Below are positions 28,001 to 38,581 of a stretch of 64,000 nucleotides of DNA, in pieces. The position numbers were made by a program, and so were the translations under genes. The stretch is from positions 620,001 to 684,000 of the forward strand of contig NZ_FNEO01000001.1 of the NCBI RefSeq assembly GCF_900100165.1, given 5' to 3'. Source of the DNA: Flavobacterium glycines. GTDB taxonomy: Bacteria; Bacteroidota; Bacteroidia; Flavobacteriales; Flavobacteriaceae. The first letter of the stretch is position 1; each line of letters opens with the position of its first letter. The notes beneath the pieces are model-generated. The model was not told the origin of the DNA and searched no databases. It saw nothing but the letters and a program-made list of their open reading frames with translations.

Positions 28001-31000
28001 ACGGATATAAAATGCTATAACGATACTACCGGAGTTATTAATTTTAATGTTACAAATGCTAATGGATATACCTTAGCTTACAGCATTAATAATGGAACAA
28101 CTTATTCAGCAAATCCAACATTCTCCAACCTAAGCGCAGGGACTTATAATGCCATTGTAAAATATTCTTTGGCAGGAACTGACTGTTTTACTACAGCCCA
28201 AACGATTACCATTACACAGCCAGCCGCAGCATTAACAGCTACTGCAAGCATAACAGAACTGGCAGGTTGCGGACCTGCAGGAGAAGGAAAAATAAGCATT
28301 ACTAATCCGCAGGGAGGCACAGCACCTTATGAATATAGTTTTGACAATCAAGTTACATGGACAACTGTAAATGAAGCCTACAAAGCTCCTGGAACTTATA
28401 CAGTATATGTAAGAGATGCCAATGGATGTATCTATTCAATGTCTAATATAATTATAGCTCCACCACCGGTTACACCAACAATTACAATTGCAAATCCAAC
28501 TTATAATTGCGATGGAACTGCTAATAGCAATGTAACTGTAACAACCATTCCCAATGCAAATTATACTTATCAATATCTGTTGGATGGGGTTGCAAACACA
28601 AATATCCCTGCTACTATTTTTACCAATTTAACAACAGGGAATCATACTATTTCCGTTAGATACAGTTCAACCAGCAGTGCTTTATCTTGTATCCCACAAA
28701 CTGACTTTTTAGTTGTAGTTCCTTCTGGTAATGCTTTTACAGCAACTGTTTCAGGCGTTCAAAACCTGAGTTGCTCAGGGGCAAACGATGGTAAAATCAC
28801 AATTACAGCTGACAATTTTAATACTGCTAATGGATTTCAATATTCCATTGACAATGGGATTAGTTGGAACACCCAAATGACTTCTCCTTATACAATTACG
28901 GGATTAGCTGCAGGAACCTATAACATTAAAATTCGTTATGGCGCAACTTCCGGAAACACTTGTGAGCAATCGTTTACTCCAGTAATTACTGCGCCATCTC
29001 CATTAGTCACTACTGCCAACATAAATAGCCCAGCCAGTTGTTCAGTTGGAGCTACGATTTCAACTGCTTCAACAGGAGGAACAGCTGCTTACAGATATGA
29101 ATTATGGAATGCTACAGCAACCACTAACATCATACCTTCACAAAGTTCAGCGATCTTTAATAATGTTGCACCCGGAACTTATATTGTTCGCAGTTATGAT
29201 GCTAATAACTGTACGGATGACAGCAATGTAATTACCGTAGTCGCTCCTCCGGGATTATCAGCGACTCTAGATCCTAGTTCGGATATTTGTTTTGACAGTC
29301 TGAATCAGGCAACATTAATCGTTACTGCTTCTGGAGGAACTGCTCCTTATGTCTACAGTCTGGACGGTGCTCCGGCTCAAAGCAGTAACACTTTCAACAA
29401 TGTAGGTATTGGCACTCATACAATTGTTGTTACCGATAGCTATGCCTGTACCTCAACTATAAGTAATATCAGCATTACTCCGCAATTAACAGCAACAATC
29501 TCAAATATCAAAGAATTAGATTGCAGCAGCACCCCAAATGCAGTTATCACAGTTGCAATAACCGGAGGAAACAGCCCTTTTACTTATAAAGTCAAACAAG
29601 GATCTAGCAGTTATGGTTCCAATAATACTGTAACAGGAACATCATTTACTTATGCTACTGCAACAGCAGACGTCTATACTTTTGAAATTACAGATGCGAA
29701 GGGCTGTGTTGCTACAACCACTGCAACCATAAATCCATTAACACCAATTACAGCTACATTAAATGCCGTAAATCCTTCTTGTAATGGAGCTTCAGATGGC
29801 TCAGTACAAATCATTCCATCAGGCGGAATAAGTCCATACACCTACAGTAGTGATGGAACAAATTACGTTTCAACTTCCTTATTTTCGGGATTAGCAGCGG
29901 GCAATTATACCTTCTACATTAAAGACACCAAAGAATGTATCATCACAAAAACACTAACCTTAACCGAACCTACAACTTTAACCACAACAGCAACAGTAGT
30001 TCCGTTTAGTTGTAGCCCTTCTAATACCAAACAATCCGCAACAATTACAATTGTAGTTCCTACAACCGGAACCGCACCTTACACCTACAGTTTCAATGGC
30101 AGTAGCTATAGCGCCATCAACACTCTGACTCTAAATGATAATGGTAGCAATCAAAATGTTAGCTATTCGGTAAAGGATGCTAAAGGCTGTACATTTAGCA
30201 ATAGTGTTAGCTTATCGAAACTAAACCCTCCTATGCCAGGTACAATTGGAACCAGCCCGATTAGTTGTTTAGTAACCACTAGTACGGTAACCGTTACTCC
30301 TGCTCCGGGAACAGGTGTTGGCACATTGAATTATGAGATTATTTCTCCAATTTCAGCAGTAACATCCAATTCTGCCGGAGTGTTTAATGGGTTAGCACCA
30401 GATACCTATATTTTCAAAATAACCGATGCTAATGGCTGTTATTATACACAATCACATAATGTATTACCTGTTATACCAATTACCATTTCAGGCAATGTAA
30501 CAAGTGATGTACTTTGTAAGGGAGGAAATTCAGGAAGCGCTATATTCACCGTTTCCGGATTTTCAGGAACCTACAGTTATAGCATTAATGGGGCTACAGC
30601 CATTACAGGACAAACAGCTGCAACAATTAATTTATCCAATAGATCAGCAGGCACTTACACTATTTCAATTACTGACGAAGCTACAGCGTGTACAGCAAAT
30701 ACTTCTGTAACTATAACAGAACCTGCAATTGCCTTATCATTGACTGCTTTGGCTTCAAATATTAATTGTAATAATGATAATTCTCAAATCACCATAACCG
30801 CTTCAGGAGGAACAACCAATTACACCTATGCGGCTGTCATTTCTGGCGGTACCGCTCCTACGACGTATAGTAATAGCAAAATAGTGACTGTTGACACAAA
30901 TTCAGGAAACAACTTATCATGGGATGTCTATGTAAAAGATGCCAATGGTTGTATCGAATTCACAACGGTAACTATTAGTACCGATCCGCTGCCAACCGTA

Positions 31001-34000
31001 AATACACCTGCATTAGCTTCCAACCAATGCACTGCTTCAACAGCTTTTACATTTACAGCCACCGGAACCGGAATCGCTCCATTAAATTACAGTATCAATG
31101 GAGGTCTTACTTACCAAAGCAGCCCTACATTTACAGTCAACACAGCCGGAAGTTATACCGTTACAATTAAAGATGCCAATGGTTGTACCGCTACAAGCAA
31201 TAATCCGACCATAGTTTACCCAAAACTAACATTAAGCGCAGTCCTAAACAAAGACATCACTTGTAGCCCTACCACTGACGCTCAAATTACCTTGACCGCT
31301 ACCAATGGAAACAGTGCTGGCTATACCTATGCATATTCTAATAATAACGGGACCTCTTTTATAACGATGGCTTCCACTATTTTTAACACTAATACGCCAG
31401 GCAGCTATACTTTTAAGGTAACCGATGCCAATGGTTGTACTGCCGAAACTTCAACAGCTATTGTATTAACCGCTCCGGTCACTCCGGAAATCATTGACCA
31501 CACTCCTATTCAAGAAATTTATTGCAACGGCGAAGCAACCGCAGCAATTAAGATAAACATTGATAGCAGTAAAGGAATAGCACCATTTAGCTATAGTATC
31601 GATGGAACCAATTTTCAATCTTCAAACGTTTTTTCAAGTTTAGCTGCCGGAAACTATACCGTAACATTAAAAGACAGTAAAGGTTGTACAGATAGTTATC
31701 CTATTACTATTAACCAGCCTGATGCTTTAGATTATATCCTCAAAGCAACTCCAATTACATGTCCTGTTAATACTCCAGGTTCTATTACAATTAAAAGAGG
31801 AGCAGCAGGATTAGGAGGCACAGCACCTTATACATATACACTAACTAATAATGCTGGTTACCCAACACAAATAGTAACCAACGACCCTGGAACTTCTGAT
31901 TATACTTTTGGGGGATTAAATTTTGCTACATATTATATTACTGTGACAGATGCTAATGGATGTTCCTTAAAAAAATCCGAAAAAGTAGCTTCACCTCCTG
32001 ATAATCTTGACATTGAGATAGAGCCAACAGCTGATTGTATCTCAGGAGGAACCGTCAAAGTAACTGTTGGAGGAGCTGTATTAGGAACAGGTCCTTTTTA
32101 CTTTGCTATTTACCAACAGCCGTACCCGACAACTCCCACTTTTGATGGAGTTGGGATTGTTGAATCTCCTTTTCAAGCAGCAGATGCTTCAGATCCAAAA
32201 TCAACTACTTTTACAGGATTACTCCAAGGAGTATACTATTCGTTTATGGTTTATGATGCATCTACCGGATGCTCTTATATCAGACAAGCCGAAACTCCTA
32301 CGATTAAAGCAACCAGTCTGGCTACTTTAAGAGTTGTAACCGATGTGACCTGTAAAGGAGCCAATGATGGAACAGTTTCGATTACTTTGGATAAAGATCC
32401 ATCTGCTGCTCCCGGATACAACCCTCCTACCTCAGTTGATTATGCCGTTTATGATTCAAAAACCAATATGCCTTTGTCTCCAGTCCCTAATGAAGACTTT
32501 GGAATTGCTGTTGGTTCTTATCCATTTGTGATGCCACTAATTGGAGGTCTTGCACCTGGTTCATACTATGTAGTAATCACCGAGCACGGAGGAACAAATG
32601 ATGGTTGTAGTAGTGCAACACTTCCTTTTGACATCTACGAATCGGCTACTGAATTGGAAGTTACAGCTACGATTACTAAAAAAGACAACTGTAATCTTAA
32701 TGCAGGTCAGATTGTAGCAATTGCCAAAGGAGGAACTACAATGTCCAGAGAAGATGCATTAGCCGTTCCGCCTCAGGTAGCTACCGCAATTCCATACCAA
32801 TATCAGATTTTAACTGATACAGACACTCCTCCTCTATCTAATAATTCAAATTGGGGAACAACAAACACCTTCTACAAAGAAGCAGGCAACTATATTGTTT
32901 ATGCGATGGATGCCAATAAATGTATTAAACCATTCCCTATCACATTAGATTCTGATGCTGCTCCTACTATAGCTACTCCAGCTACAATCTGTTATGATGG
33001 CAATCCATTTACAATAACCATTACCGGAACTGTTGACCCGGCAATTGTTGGCAGCAAAACCTACAGCATCAATGGCAGCAGTTTTCAAAGCAGTCCTAAT
33101 TTCACCTTTAATGCAGCAGGCACTTATAATTTAGTCATTAAAGATGGTAATAATTGTACTGCCAATGTTGATTACATAGTTTATCCGCAATTACAACTTG
33201 ATGCAGCCTTAACTAAGGAATTAGATTGTACTACATCTCCAAATGCAGCAATTACATTAACCGCTACAGGTGGAAACACTTCTCCTTCGGCTAGTTATAA
33301 TTATGAATCTTCTCCTGATGGTACAAGTTGGTCTACAATGGCGACTAATGTATTTACTGCAACAACAGCCGGAATCTATTACTTTAGAGTTACAGATAAC
33401 AACAATCCAACGAGTTGTCAGGCTACTACGAGTTTAACTGTAGATCCTAAAACACCAACCGTTTTCACTACTGCTGAAACCAATGTTAATTGTAATGGCA
33501 GCAATGAAGGAACAATTACCGTAAATGTAAGTTCCGGTGTAGGTCCATATCAATATAAATTAGACGGTTCTGTTTCTTATGGTTACCAGACTTCTAATCA
33601 ATTTAATTCATTAACAGCTGGAACAAACTATGTTGTAACGGTAAGAGACAGTAAAATGTGTGAATACTCAAGCACTCCAATTACAATTACCCAGCCAACT
33701 CCTTTAAGCGCAACTTCGGCATTAACCACACCTTTAAGCTGTGGTACAGGGAATGCAACACAAGCAGCAACAGTAACAATAACAGCTATTAACGGAACAG
33801 CGCCATATACCTACAGCTATAATGGAGGAGTAAGTTATACTTCATCAAACACCTATCAGTCATTTACAGGTACCACTTTTAATGTTTGGATAAAAGATGC
33901 TAATGGCTGTACTTTTGAGCTGATAAATGGTGTTACTATTCCACCTTTAAATCCGCCAACAAATATAGACTTTAGCGGAACACCTATTTATTGCGCACCG

Positions 34001-37000
34001 GTCGCTAATCAAACCAGTACCGTGACTTTAACAACAACAAACGGTGTATTGCCTTTAAGTTATAAAATCGTATTTCCTGTAAGCGCAACATCAAATGTTT
34101 CTGGTGCTTCAAATGGAATTTTCACAGGATTATTACCTGACACATATCTCTTCCAAGTCACCGATGCTAATGGCTGTAGCTATCAAGAATCTTACACCGT
34201 TAATCCGGTAACTAACATTAATGTTTCAGGACAATTAATTAGTAATGTGACTTGTAATGGCGGAACTAACGGAACAGTTCAATTTACCGTAACTAATTTT
34301 ACAGGAACTTATAGTTATTCCATCAATGGAACGCCAACAGCTACAGGACAATCAAATGCTACAATTACACTCCCGGGATTAGCAATTGGAACCTATACTA
34401 TAGTTGTAACAGACGAAACAACAGGCTGCGAAGCAACAACTTCGGTTACCGTTTCAGAACCTGCCCCTTTAACATTAACACCAGCATCCAACATCAATGC
34501 AAATTGTAATTTTGGTGCTCAGGTATCGGTAACCACTTCCGGAGGAATTGCACCTTATAGCTATTCATTTGTACCAAGTGGAAGCGGTGCCGGAACTTAC
34601 ACCAACTCCCCTTCTGCCGTTTTAGACCCTGCGGTATCAACAACTTGGGATGTATGGGTAAAAGATGCCAATGGTTGCATTATTTCAAGTCCGCTTGCCA
34701 TTACAATTACTACTGATCCTATGCCATCAGTAGCAGTTAATCCATACAGTCAATGTCCATCGGCAACAGGAGAATATACTTTTACACTTTCAGCAACGGG
34801 AATCGCTCCTTTTGAATACAACATTGGTTCAGGATTCCAAAGTAATCCAACATTTACGGTAAATACTCCGGGAACTTATAATGTAACCGTTAAAGACAAA
34901 AATGGATGTACTACTACAGCAAATGCTTTAATAAACATCTTAGCTGCCTTGCAACTGGAGGCGGATATTACTGCGTTGCCAAGTTGCTCCAATGGTGATG
35001 GAACATTAACACTTACAGCCACAGGAGGATCAGGCAACTATGAATACAGGATAGATTCTGGTGCTTATCAGGCATCTGCAAACTTTACTAATCTATTTGC
35101 TGGTTCTCATACAGCTACTGTCAGAGATATTACCACAAGCTGTACTTTTTCTATTCCGGTAAGATTAGAAGCAGCAACTCCTGTAACTGGTTTTGCTCTT
35201 TCAAAAACCGATGTAAGCTGCAATGGAGGCAGCGATGGTGTAATTACTGCTACAATGGCTACTCCTGCTCCAGGCATAAATGACAATCCAGTGTATATGT
35301 ACAGTCTTTCCGGTAGCGCAGTAAGACCAGCACAATCCTCCAATATCTTTAGCGGATTGATAACGGGGAATTATACTGTTACGGTAACCTCAGCCAGAGG
35401 TTGTACAGCAACTGAAAATATTAGTATAGCACAACCTGCTATTATTACAGTTCCTGCTCCGGTGGTGTCTCAATTTGGATGTACCAGCGGTTCGAATACT
35501 ACTAATTTTGCAACAATCACTGTTAACGGAGTAACGGGCGGTTCAGGAATTTATAACTATGAATTTATCAAAGGCGGAACAAGGGTTCAGTTTGGAACTA
35601 ACAATGTATATACCGAAACCAATTTATTAGGTGGAAATTATACAATAAATGTTTATGATAACAAAGGCTGTACAGCTAGTGTTCCGGGAAGTATAAATAT
35701 TAATCCATTCATTGGTTTAGATAAAATTACTGTTAATGTAAACAATGCTATCACTTGTACTAATTTAGAAGACATTACTGTATTGGTAAGTACTACAGGA
35801 GGAACTCCAACCAACTTACAATACACCCTGGTTGACTATAATGCTACTACAGGAGTTTCAGGTGCTAAATATCCATCACAATCTAATACAACAGGGGTTT
35901 TCACCGGTTTAGTAGTTGGAAATTATTTAATAACCGTACTCAATCCAGACACAGGCTGTAGCATAACATCAGTACATTATGTAAATGAACCGAATACTTT
36001 CGATTTAAATATTAATACTACTGTTGATGTTAGCTGTTATGGAGGAAATAATGGCAGTGTCAATGTTACTTTGATAGACAGAGTAATTAGTGCCGGCAAT
36101 CCGGATCAGTCCGGCCCATTTAACTATACCATTGTTGATGTACTCAATAATCCTGTTAGCTCTGGAACAAGTGCCACAGCAGGACCTGTAACCATCAATA
36201 ATTTGCAGGCAGGCAGCTATACTATAAGCGCTATCTTAACGAATAGTCCATATTGTTCGGCTACTAAAAACTTTACAATTGCCCAACCTTCAGCTGCTTT
36301 AACAATCGCCGAAACGCATACCGAAATCACCTGTATTTCCGGAAATAATGACGGAAGTATCACAGCAACAGCTACTGGTGGTTGGTCAGGAGGTTATCAG
36401 TTTGAATTGGTTGGTCCGGTAAATGTGGCTTATTCAGCTCAAAGCAATTTTACAAATCTGACAGCCGGAAATTACACTGTTAACGTAAGAGATAGTAAAG
36501 GTTGTATCGCTTCCGCAAATGTGACTTTAGTAATTCCAACACCAATCAGCATAACAGCAAGTTCCAATGCAGCAATGGTGAGTTGTTTTGGTGACAAAAA
36601 TGCAACTATCACAGTTACTACCTCTACCGGCGGACAAGGTTCTAATTACATGTATACCCTAAACACAACTTCGTTGACTCCTGCTACTTCAAGTGGTCCG
36701 CAGGCATCTCAGGTATTCTCAGGTTTAGGAGCAGGAACTTATACCGTTACAGTTACTGATGGCTACAACTGTTCGGCAACTTCGGCTCCAATTGTTATTA
36801 GCGAACCCACAAAAGTAAATGCAAGTTTAACAGTTGCCAGCACCCAAAGCTGTTTGAATCAAACCACGCTTACCTTAAGCGCAACAGGAGGAACCGGAAC
36901 TTATACTTACAGTGCTGATGCTGCCTTTACAACTGTTTTAGGTTCATTCGTTTCATCGGTTAATTTCCAGATTCCACCCGGAACCTATACGTATTATGTC

Positions 37001-38539
37001 AAAGATGCTAATGGATGTATTTCCAATGTTTCTAACCAAATAAAAATAGATCCGTTGCCTGCATTAAAAATAAATGTTGACATCAGAAATGCAGTAATAA
37101 ATTGCGCCGGAGATAATACCGGAGTAATCGCTGCAACTGCCGAAGGAGGATTAGGAAATTACAGCTATAGTTTGCTGGATGGTTCGGGAGCAACTATTCA
37201 GGGACCAACTGCTTCGGGTAATTTTACCGGACTATTTGCAGGAAATTATCAAATTAAAGTTGACAGTGGTGATTGTACGACTACCTCATCAACAATAACT
37301 ATTACACAACCTTTGGCACCGTTAACAGCTACTTATGTGATTACTCCGGTTAGTTGTAATGGAGCCAATAATGGCGTATTTACAGTTAATGCTTCGGGAG
37401 GAACGGGCATCATCAAATATGCGATTTCGCCTAATTTGAATCAGTTTTTCGATTCTAATATTTTCGATAATCTCGCTCCGGGAAATTATAATGTAATTGT
37501 TCAGGATGTACTGGGATGCTACGTGAAAATCAATTTTGATATGACCGAACCAACCCCAATCCGTGCAACAACTATTGCAAGTTCTGTAATTCCTGAAGTT
37601 TGTTATGGGGATAAAGATGGGGCATTTAGTATCAATATCACCGGAGGAGTTCTACCTTACAGTGTTAACTTAGACAATCCAACAGGAACCTATACTACGG
37701 GTACGGCGACTCAAACGCAGTTTGATTTTACCGGATTGACCGGAGGTAAACATACCGTGTATATTTTAGATGCAAATGGCTGTTCTTTCGAATGGGATGT
37801 TATCATGGATGAATCGGTTAAAATAAACCCGGTTGCAATTGTTGATTATGGATGTGTGAATAATTCTGCCAGTAATTCGGTTACAGTTACAGTTGATGCC
37901 AGCATAACAAACCCATCTGATTTGGATTATTCTTTAGACGGAGGCGCTTATCAGGTAAGTAATGTATTTACAAATGTAGCTGCCGGAACGGACCATTATA
38001 TTGATGTAAGACATACCAATGGATGTATCAAACGAACTGCTGATTTCAATATTCTACAAATTGATCCGTTGACTCTAACGTTAACTGATGGCGGTCTAAA
38101 CGAAATTATTGCAACAGCAGCCGGTGGTGGCGGTGGCTACCAATACACTTTTAACGGAGAAGAGAACGGCACTAAGAACAGCTATATCATTTACAAATCG
38201 GGAGATTATACCGTGCAGGTAACTGACGCTAATGGCTGTGTGGCCAGCGCTACCCGCTATTTTGAATACATCGATGTGTGTATTCCAAATTACTTTACCC
38301 CTAACGGAGATGGTGTAAATGACGGATGGGCTCCGGGATGTACCGAAAACTATAAGGATTTAACATTCGATATTTTTGACCGATACGGACGAAAAATTGC
38401 CACTTATCGTACAGGCCAAAAATGGGATGGAAAATATAATGGTAACGAACTGCCTTCGGGAGATTATTGGTATGTTTTAAAACTCAATAACAAAAAAGAT
38501 AATCGGGAATTTGTGGGTCATTTTACACTTTACAGATAA
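25067..38539 (+). CDS. sprB: SprB-like giant gliding-motility adhesin
   Basis: A 4490-residue cell-surface adhesin. The leader is long (about 46 residues): a first hydrophobic and basic stretch, then KKTGFLNILFFLGLFLN and cleavage near NSNAQ. Residues about 50-385 form a conserved N-terminal region (ELKGDMLVIGNNLLG, YAGLYWGALI), followed by a DUF11-like module (about 385-520). The bulk (about 730-4390) is a long series of SprB repeats with the pattern C-x-G-x-x-x-G, GG(T/I)APY-Y, L-AG-Y-(V/I)-V-D-GC. The last 85 residues (CIPNYFTPNGDGVNDGW to FTLYR) are a T9SS type B sorting domain. SprB is carried along the cell by the gliding motor and adheres to substrate. SprF follows directly. The F. johnsoniae protein is about 6500 residues, so this one is shorter. 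Confidence 0.92.
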   Translation: MKKNYLLIAILNTINKPFFFLHKIKKTGFLNILFFLGLFLNTNSNAQTFNTFDIRYATELKGDMLVIGNNLLGKDNNPLNDNSTNESVSMQYIDIDSDASTFNSSSADLAVPNTVDCFKIAYAGLYWGALIKTGDSRTDINKVKFKTPGSSTYTDVTGELIYDANVAPIVPDANKPYACYADVTSIISGLTSPQGTYTVANVKSSTGLNGSTGLAAGWTLYVIYENPKTTTKYMVSYDGFSALYDGRTLDIPISGFRTPPSGSINIKFGFATLNGDKSSNNSNKTKVEINNGTANGTSLTTTLRPSNYFFNSSITNLDSYFTSRNPNGTNSLGYDTGIEQLLNVNQSTIGNNATNAQITLQVARGQANPIFSFFNAFQVNVIAPDISLTKLVKDISGNDIGNTDVALGTNLYYEIGFQSTGNDNVTNFTLKDVLPKNVIFNYPSDIISLPTGVTHSYNATTRELLFNIPNSLVEVGDVSQTIRLHVQVVSSYKDLLDACSNEIKNQAFASYRGTINTTPRVDEGSFASTVCNFGTPSSTNFLVNINGQTFSSNEVLCGASVQLSGPSGYSSYSWSTSPTGTPVIGTNQNYNATATGTYYITSTSPCATVTEAITVNPFGNTVTNPVIPFADEVAVCPNNGKDLPNIFLCGANATRYIQTNISDASTIVWEKLNENSCTAVTVPNCANESTSCQWNSVGTGQNYTANTSGQFRVTINYPGGCYSIFYFNVYQNVLNPTATTRDIICSKNGEITIGGVPSGYEYSLNGSTYQSSNVFSIPTAGAYTVYIRQVGVTTNPCIFSVTNILIRQRNFTTSTIVTQPICYGDKGAIKIGAQDAYPQYYYRIHQGATLVNSVGPILASDYEFAGLNPGTYTVRVWTDDGCDYSTTIDIIQPPLLSATSALTKPLTCTDGEITIYPSGGTPPYAYYVNGSTSSQSTPQITVSSAGTYSIQIVDSQNCSTTTSITVAAIAPPVFTISKTDIKCYNDTTGVINFNVTNANGYTLAYSINNGTTYSANPTFSNLSAGTYNAIVKYSLAGTDCFTTAQTITITQPAAALTATASITELAGCGPAGEGKISITNPQGGTAPYEYSFDNQVTWTTVNEAYKAPGTYTVYVRDANGCIYSMSNIIIAPPPVTPTITIANPTYNCDGTANSNVTVTTIPNANYTYQYLLDGVANTNIPATIFTNLTTGNHTISVRYSSTSSALSCIPQTDFLVVVPSGNAFTATVSGVQNLSCSGANDGKITITADNFNTANGFQYSIDNGISWNTQMTSPYTITGLAAGTYNIKIRYGATSGNTCEQSFTPVITAPSPLVTTANINSPASCSVGATISTASTGGTAAYRYELWNATATTNIIPSQSSAIFNNVAPGTYIVRSYDANNCTDDSNVITVVAPPGLSATLDPSSDICFDSLNQATLIVTASGGTAPYVYSLDGAPAQSSNTFNNVGIGTHTIVVTDSYACTSTISNISITPQLTATISNIKELDCSSTPNAVITVAITGGNSPFTYKVKQGSSSYGSNNTVTGTSFTYATATADVYTFEITDAKGCVATTTATINPLTPITATLNAVNPSCNGASDGSVQIIPSGGISPYTYSSDGTNYVSTSLFSGLAAGNYTFYIKDTKECIITKTLTLTEPTTLTTTATVVPFSCSPSNTKQSATITIVVPTTGTAPYTYSFNGSSYSAINTLTLNDNGSNQNVSYSVKDAKGCTFSNSVSLSKLNPPMPGTIGTSPISCLVTTSTVTVTPAPGTGVGTLNYEIISPISAVTSNSAGVFNGLAPDTYIFKITDANGCYYTQSHNVLPVIPITISGNVTSDVLCKGGNSGSAIFTVSGFSGTYSYSINGATAITGQTAATINLSNRSAGTYTISITDEATACTANTSVTITEPAIALSLTALASNINCNNDNSQITITASGGTTNYTYAAVISGGTAPTTYSNSKIVTVDTNSGNNLSWDVYVKDANGCIEFTTVTISTDPLPTVNTPALASNQCTASTAFTFTATGTGIAPLNYSINGGLTYQSSPTFTVNTAGSYTVTIKDANGCTATSNNPTIVYPKLTLSAVLNKDITCSPTTDAQITLTATNGNSAGYTYAYSNNNGTSFITMASTIFNTNTPGSYTFKVTDANGCTAETSTAIVLTAPVTPEIIDHTPIQEIYCNGEATAAIKINIDSSKGIAPFSYSIDGTNFQSSNVFSSLAAGNYTVTLKDSKGCTDSYPITINQPDALDYILKATPITCPVNTPGSITIKRGAAGLGGTAPYTYTLTNNAGYPTQIVTNDPGTSDYTFGGLNFATYYITVTDANGCSLKKSEKVASPPDNLDIEIEPTADCISGGTVKVTVGGAVLGTGPFYFAIYQQPYPTTPTFDGVGIVESPFQAADASDPKSTTFTGLLQGVYYSFMVYDASTGCSYIRQAETPTIKATSLATLRVVTDVTCKGANDGTVSITLDKDPSAAPGYNPPTSVDYAVYDSKTNMPLSPVPNEDFGIAVGSYPFVMPLIGGLAPGSYYVVITEHGGTNDGCSSATLPFDIYESATELEVTATITKKDNCNLNAGQIVAIAKGGTTMSREDALAVPPQVATAIPYQYQILTDTDTPPLSNNSNWGTTNTFYKEAGNYIVYAMDANKCIKPFPITLDSDAAPTIATPATICYDGNPFTITITGTVDPAIVGSKTYSINGSSFQSSPNFTFNAAGTYNLVIKDGNNCTANVDYIVYPQLQLDAALTKELDCTTSPNAAITLTATGGNTSPSASYNYESSPDGTSWSTMATNVFTATTAGIYYFRVTDNNNPTSCQATTSLTVDPKTPTVFTTAETNVNCNGSNEGTITVNVSSGVGPYQYKLDGSVSYGYQTSNQFNSLTAGTNYVVTVRDSKMCEYSSTPITITQPTPLSATSALTTPLSCGTGNATQAATVTITAINGTAPYTYSYNGGVSYTSSNTYQSFTGTTFNVWIKDANGCTFELINGVTIPPLNPPTNIDFSGTPIYCAPVANQTSTVTLTTTNGVLPLSYKIVFPVSATSNVSGASNGIFTGLLPDTYLFQVTDANGCSYQESYTVNPVTNINVSGQLISNVTCNGGTNGTVQFTVTNFTGTYSYSINGTPTATGQSNATITLPGLAIGTYTIVVTDETTGCEATTSVTVSEPAPLTLTPASNINANCNFGAQVSVTTSGGIAPYSYSFVPSGSGAGTYTNSPSAVLDPAVSTTWDVWVKDANGCIISSPLAITITTDPMPSVAVNPYSQCPSATGEYTFTLSATGIAPFEYNIGSGFQSNPTFTVNTPGTYNVTVKDKNGCTTTANALINILAALQLEADITALPSCSNGDGTLTLTATGGSGNYEYRIDSGAYQASANFTNLFAGSHTATVRDITTSCTFSIPVRLEAATPVTGFALSKTDVSCNGGSDGVITATMATPAPGINDNPVYMYSLSGSAVRPAQSSNIFSGLITGNYTVTVTSARGCTATENISIAQPAIITVPAPVVSQFGCTSGSNTTNFATITVNGVTGGSGIYNYEFIKGGTRVQFGTNNVYTETNLLGGNYTINVYDNKGCTASVPGSININPFIGLDKITVNVNNAITCTNLEDITVLVSTTGGTPTNLQYTLVDYNATTGVSGAKYPSQSNTTGVFTGLVVGNYLITVLNPDTGCSITSVHYVNEPNTFDLNINTTVDVSCYGGNNGSVNVTLIDRVISAGNPDQSGPFNYTIVDVLNNPVSSGTSATAGPVTINNLQAGSYTISAILTNSPYCSATKNFTIAQPSAALTIAETHTEITCISGNNDGSITATATGGWSGGYQFELVGPVNVAYSAQSNFTNLTAGNYTVNVRDSKGCIASANVTLVIPTPISITASSNAAMVSCFGDKNATITVTTSTGGQGSNYMYTLNTTSLTPATSSGPQASQVFSGLGAGTYTVTVTDGYNCSATSAPIVISEPTKVNASLTVASTQSCLNQTTLTLSATGGTGTYTYSADAAFTTVLGSFVSSVNFQIPPGTYTYYVKDANGCISNVSNQIKIDPLPALKINVDIRNAVINCAGDNTGVIAATAEGGLGNYSYSLLDGSGATIQGPTASGNFTGLFAGNYQIKVDSGDCTTTSSTITITQPLAPLTATYVITPVSCNGANNGVFTVNASGGTGIIKYAISPNLNQFFDSNIFDNLAPGNYNVIVQDVLGCYVKINFDMTEPTPIRATTIASSVIPEVCYGDKDGAFSINITGGVLPYSVNLDNPTGTYTTGTATQTQFDFTGLTGGKHTVYILDANGCSFEWDVIMDESVKINPVAIVDYGCVNNSASNSVTVTVDASITNPSDLDYSLDGGAYQVSNVFTNVAAGTDHYIDVRHTNGCIKRTADFNILQIDPLTLTLTDGGLNEIIATAAGGGGGYQYTFNGEENGTKNSYIIYKSGDYTVQVTDANGCVASATRYFEYIDVCIPNYFTPNGDGVNDGWAPGCTENYKDLTFDIFDRYGRKIATYRTGQKWDGKYNGNELPSGDYWYVLKLNNKKDNREFVGHFTLYR
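27269..38260 (+). repeat. SprB-type protein repeat array
   Basis: Within the adhesin, modules of about 70-90 residues recur, each with a Cys near its start, a GG(T/I)APY segment, an (L/N)-AG-Y-V strand and a closing D-(A/S)-x-GC. Copies are clearly diverged at DNA level. Short near-identical patches (for example KDANGC and TDANGC codings) could still confuse short-read assembly. Confidence 0.75.
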
Positions 38540-38581
38540 CAAAAAACCAAAGCCATGTGGACCCAAATTAAAAATAGTACG

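Noticed and set aside
35107-35343. Minus-strand frame inside the SprB repeats
   Set aside because: No start context, and it is antisense to conserved repeat coding.
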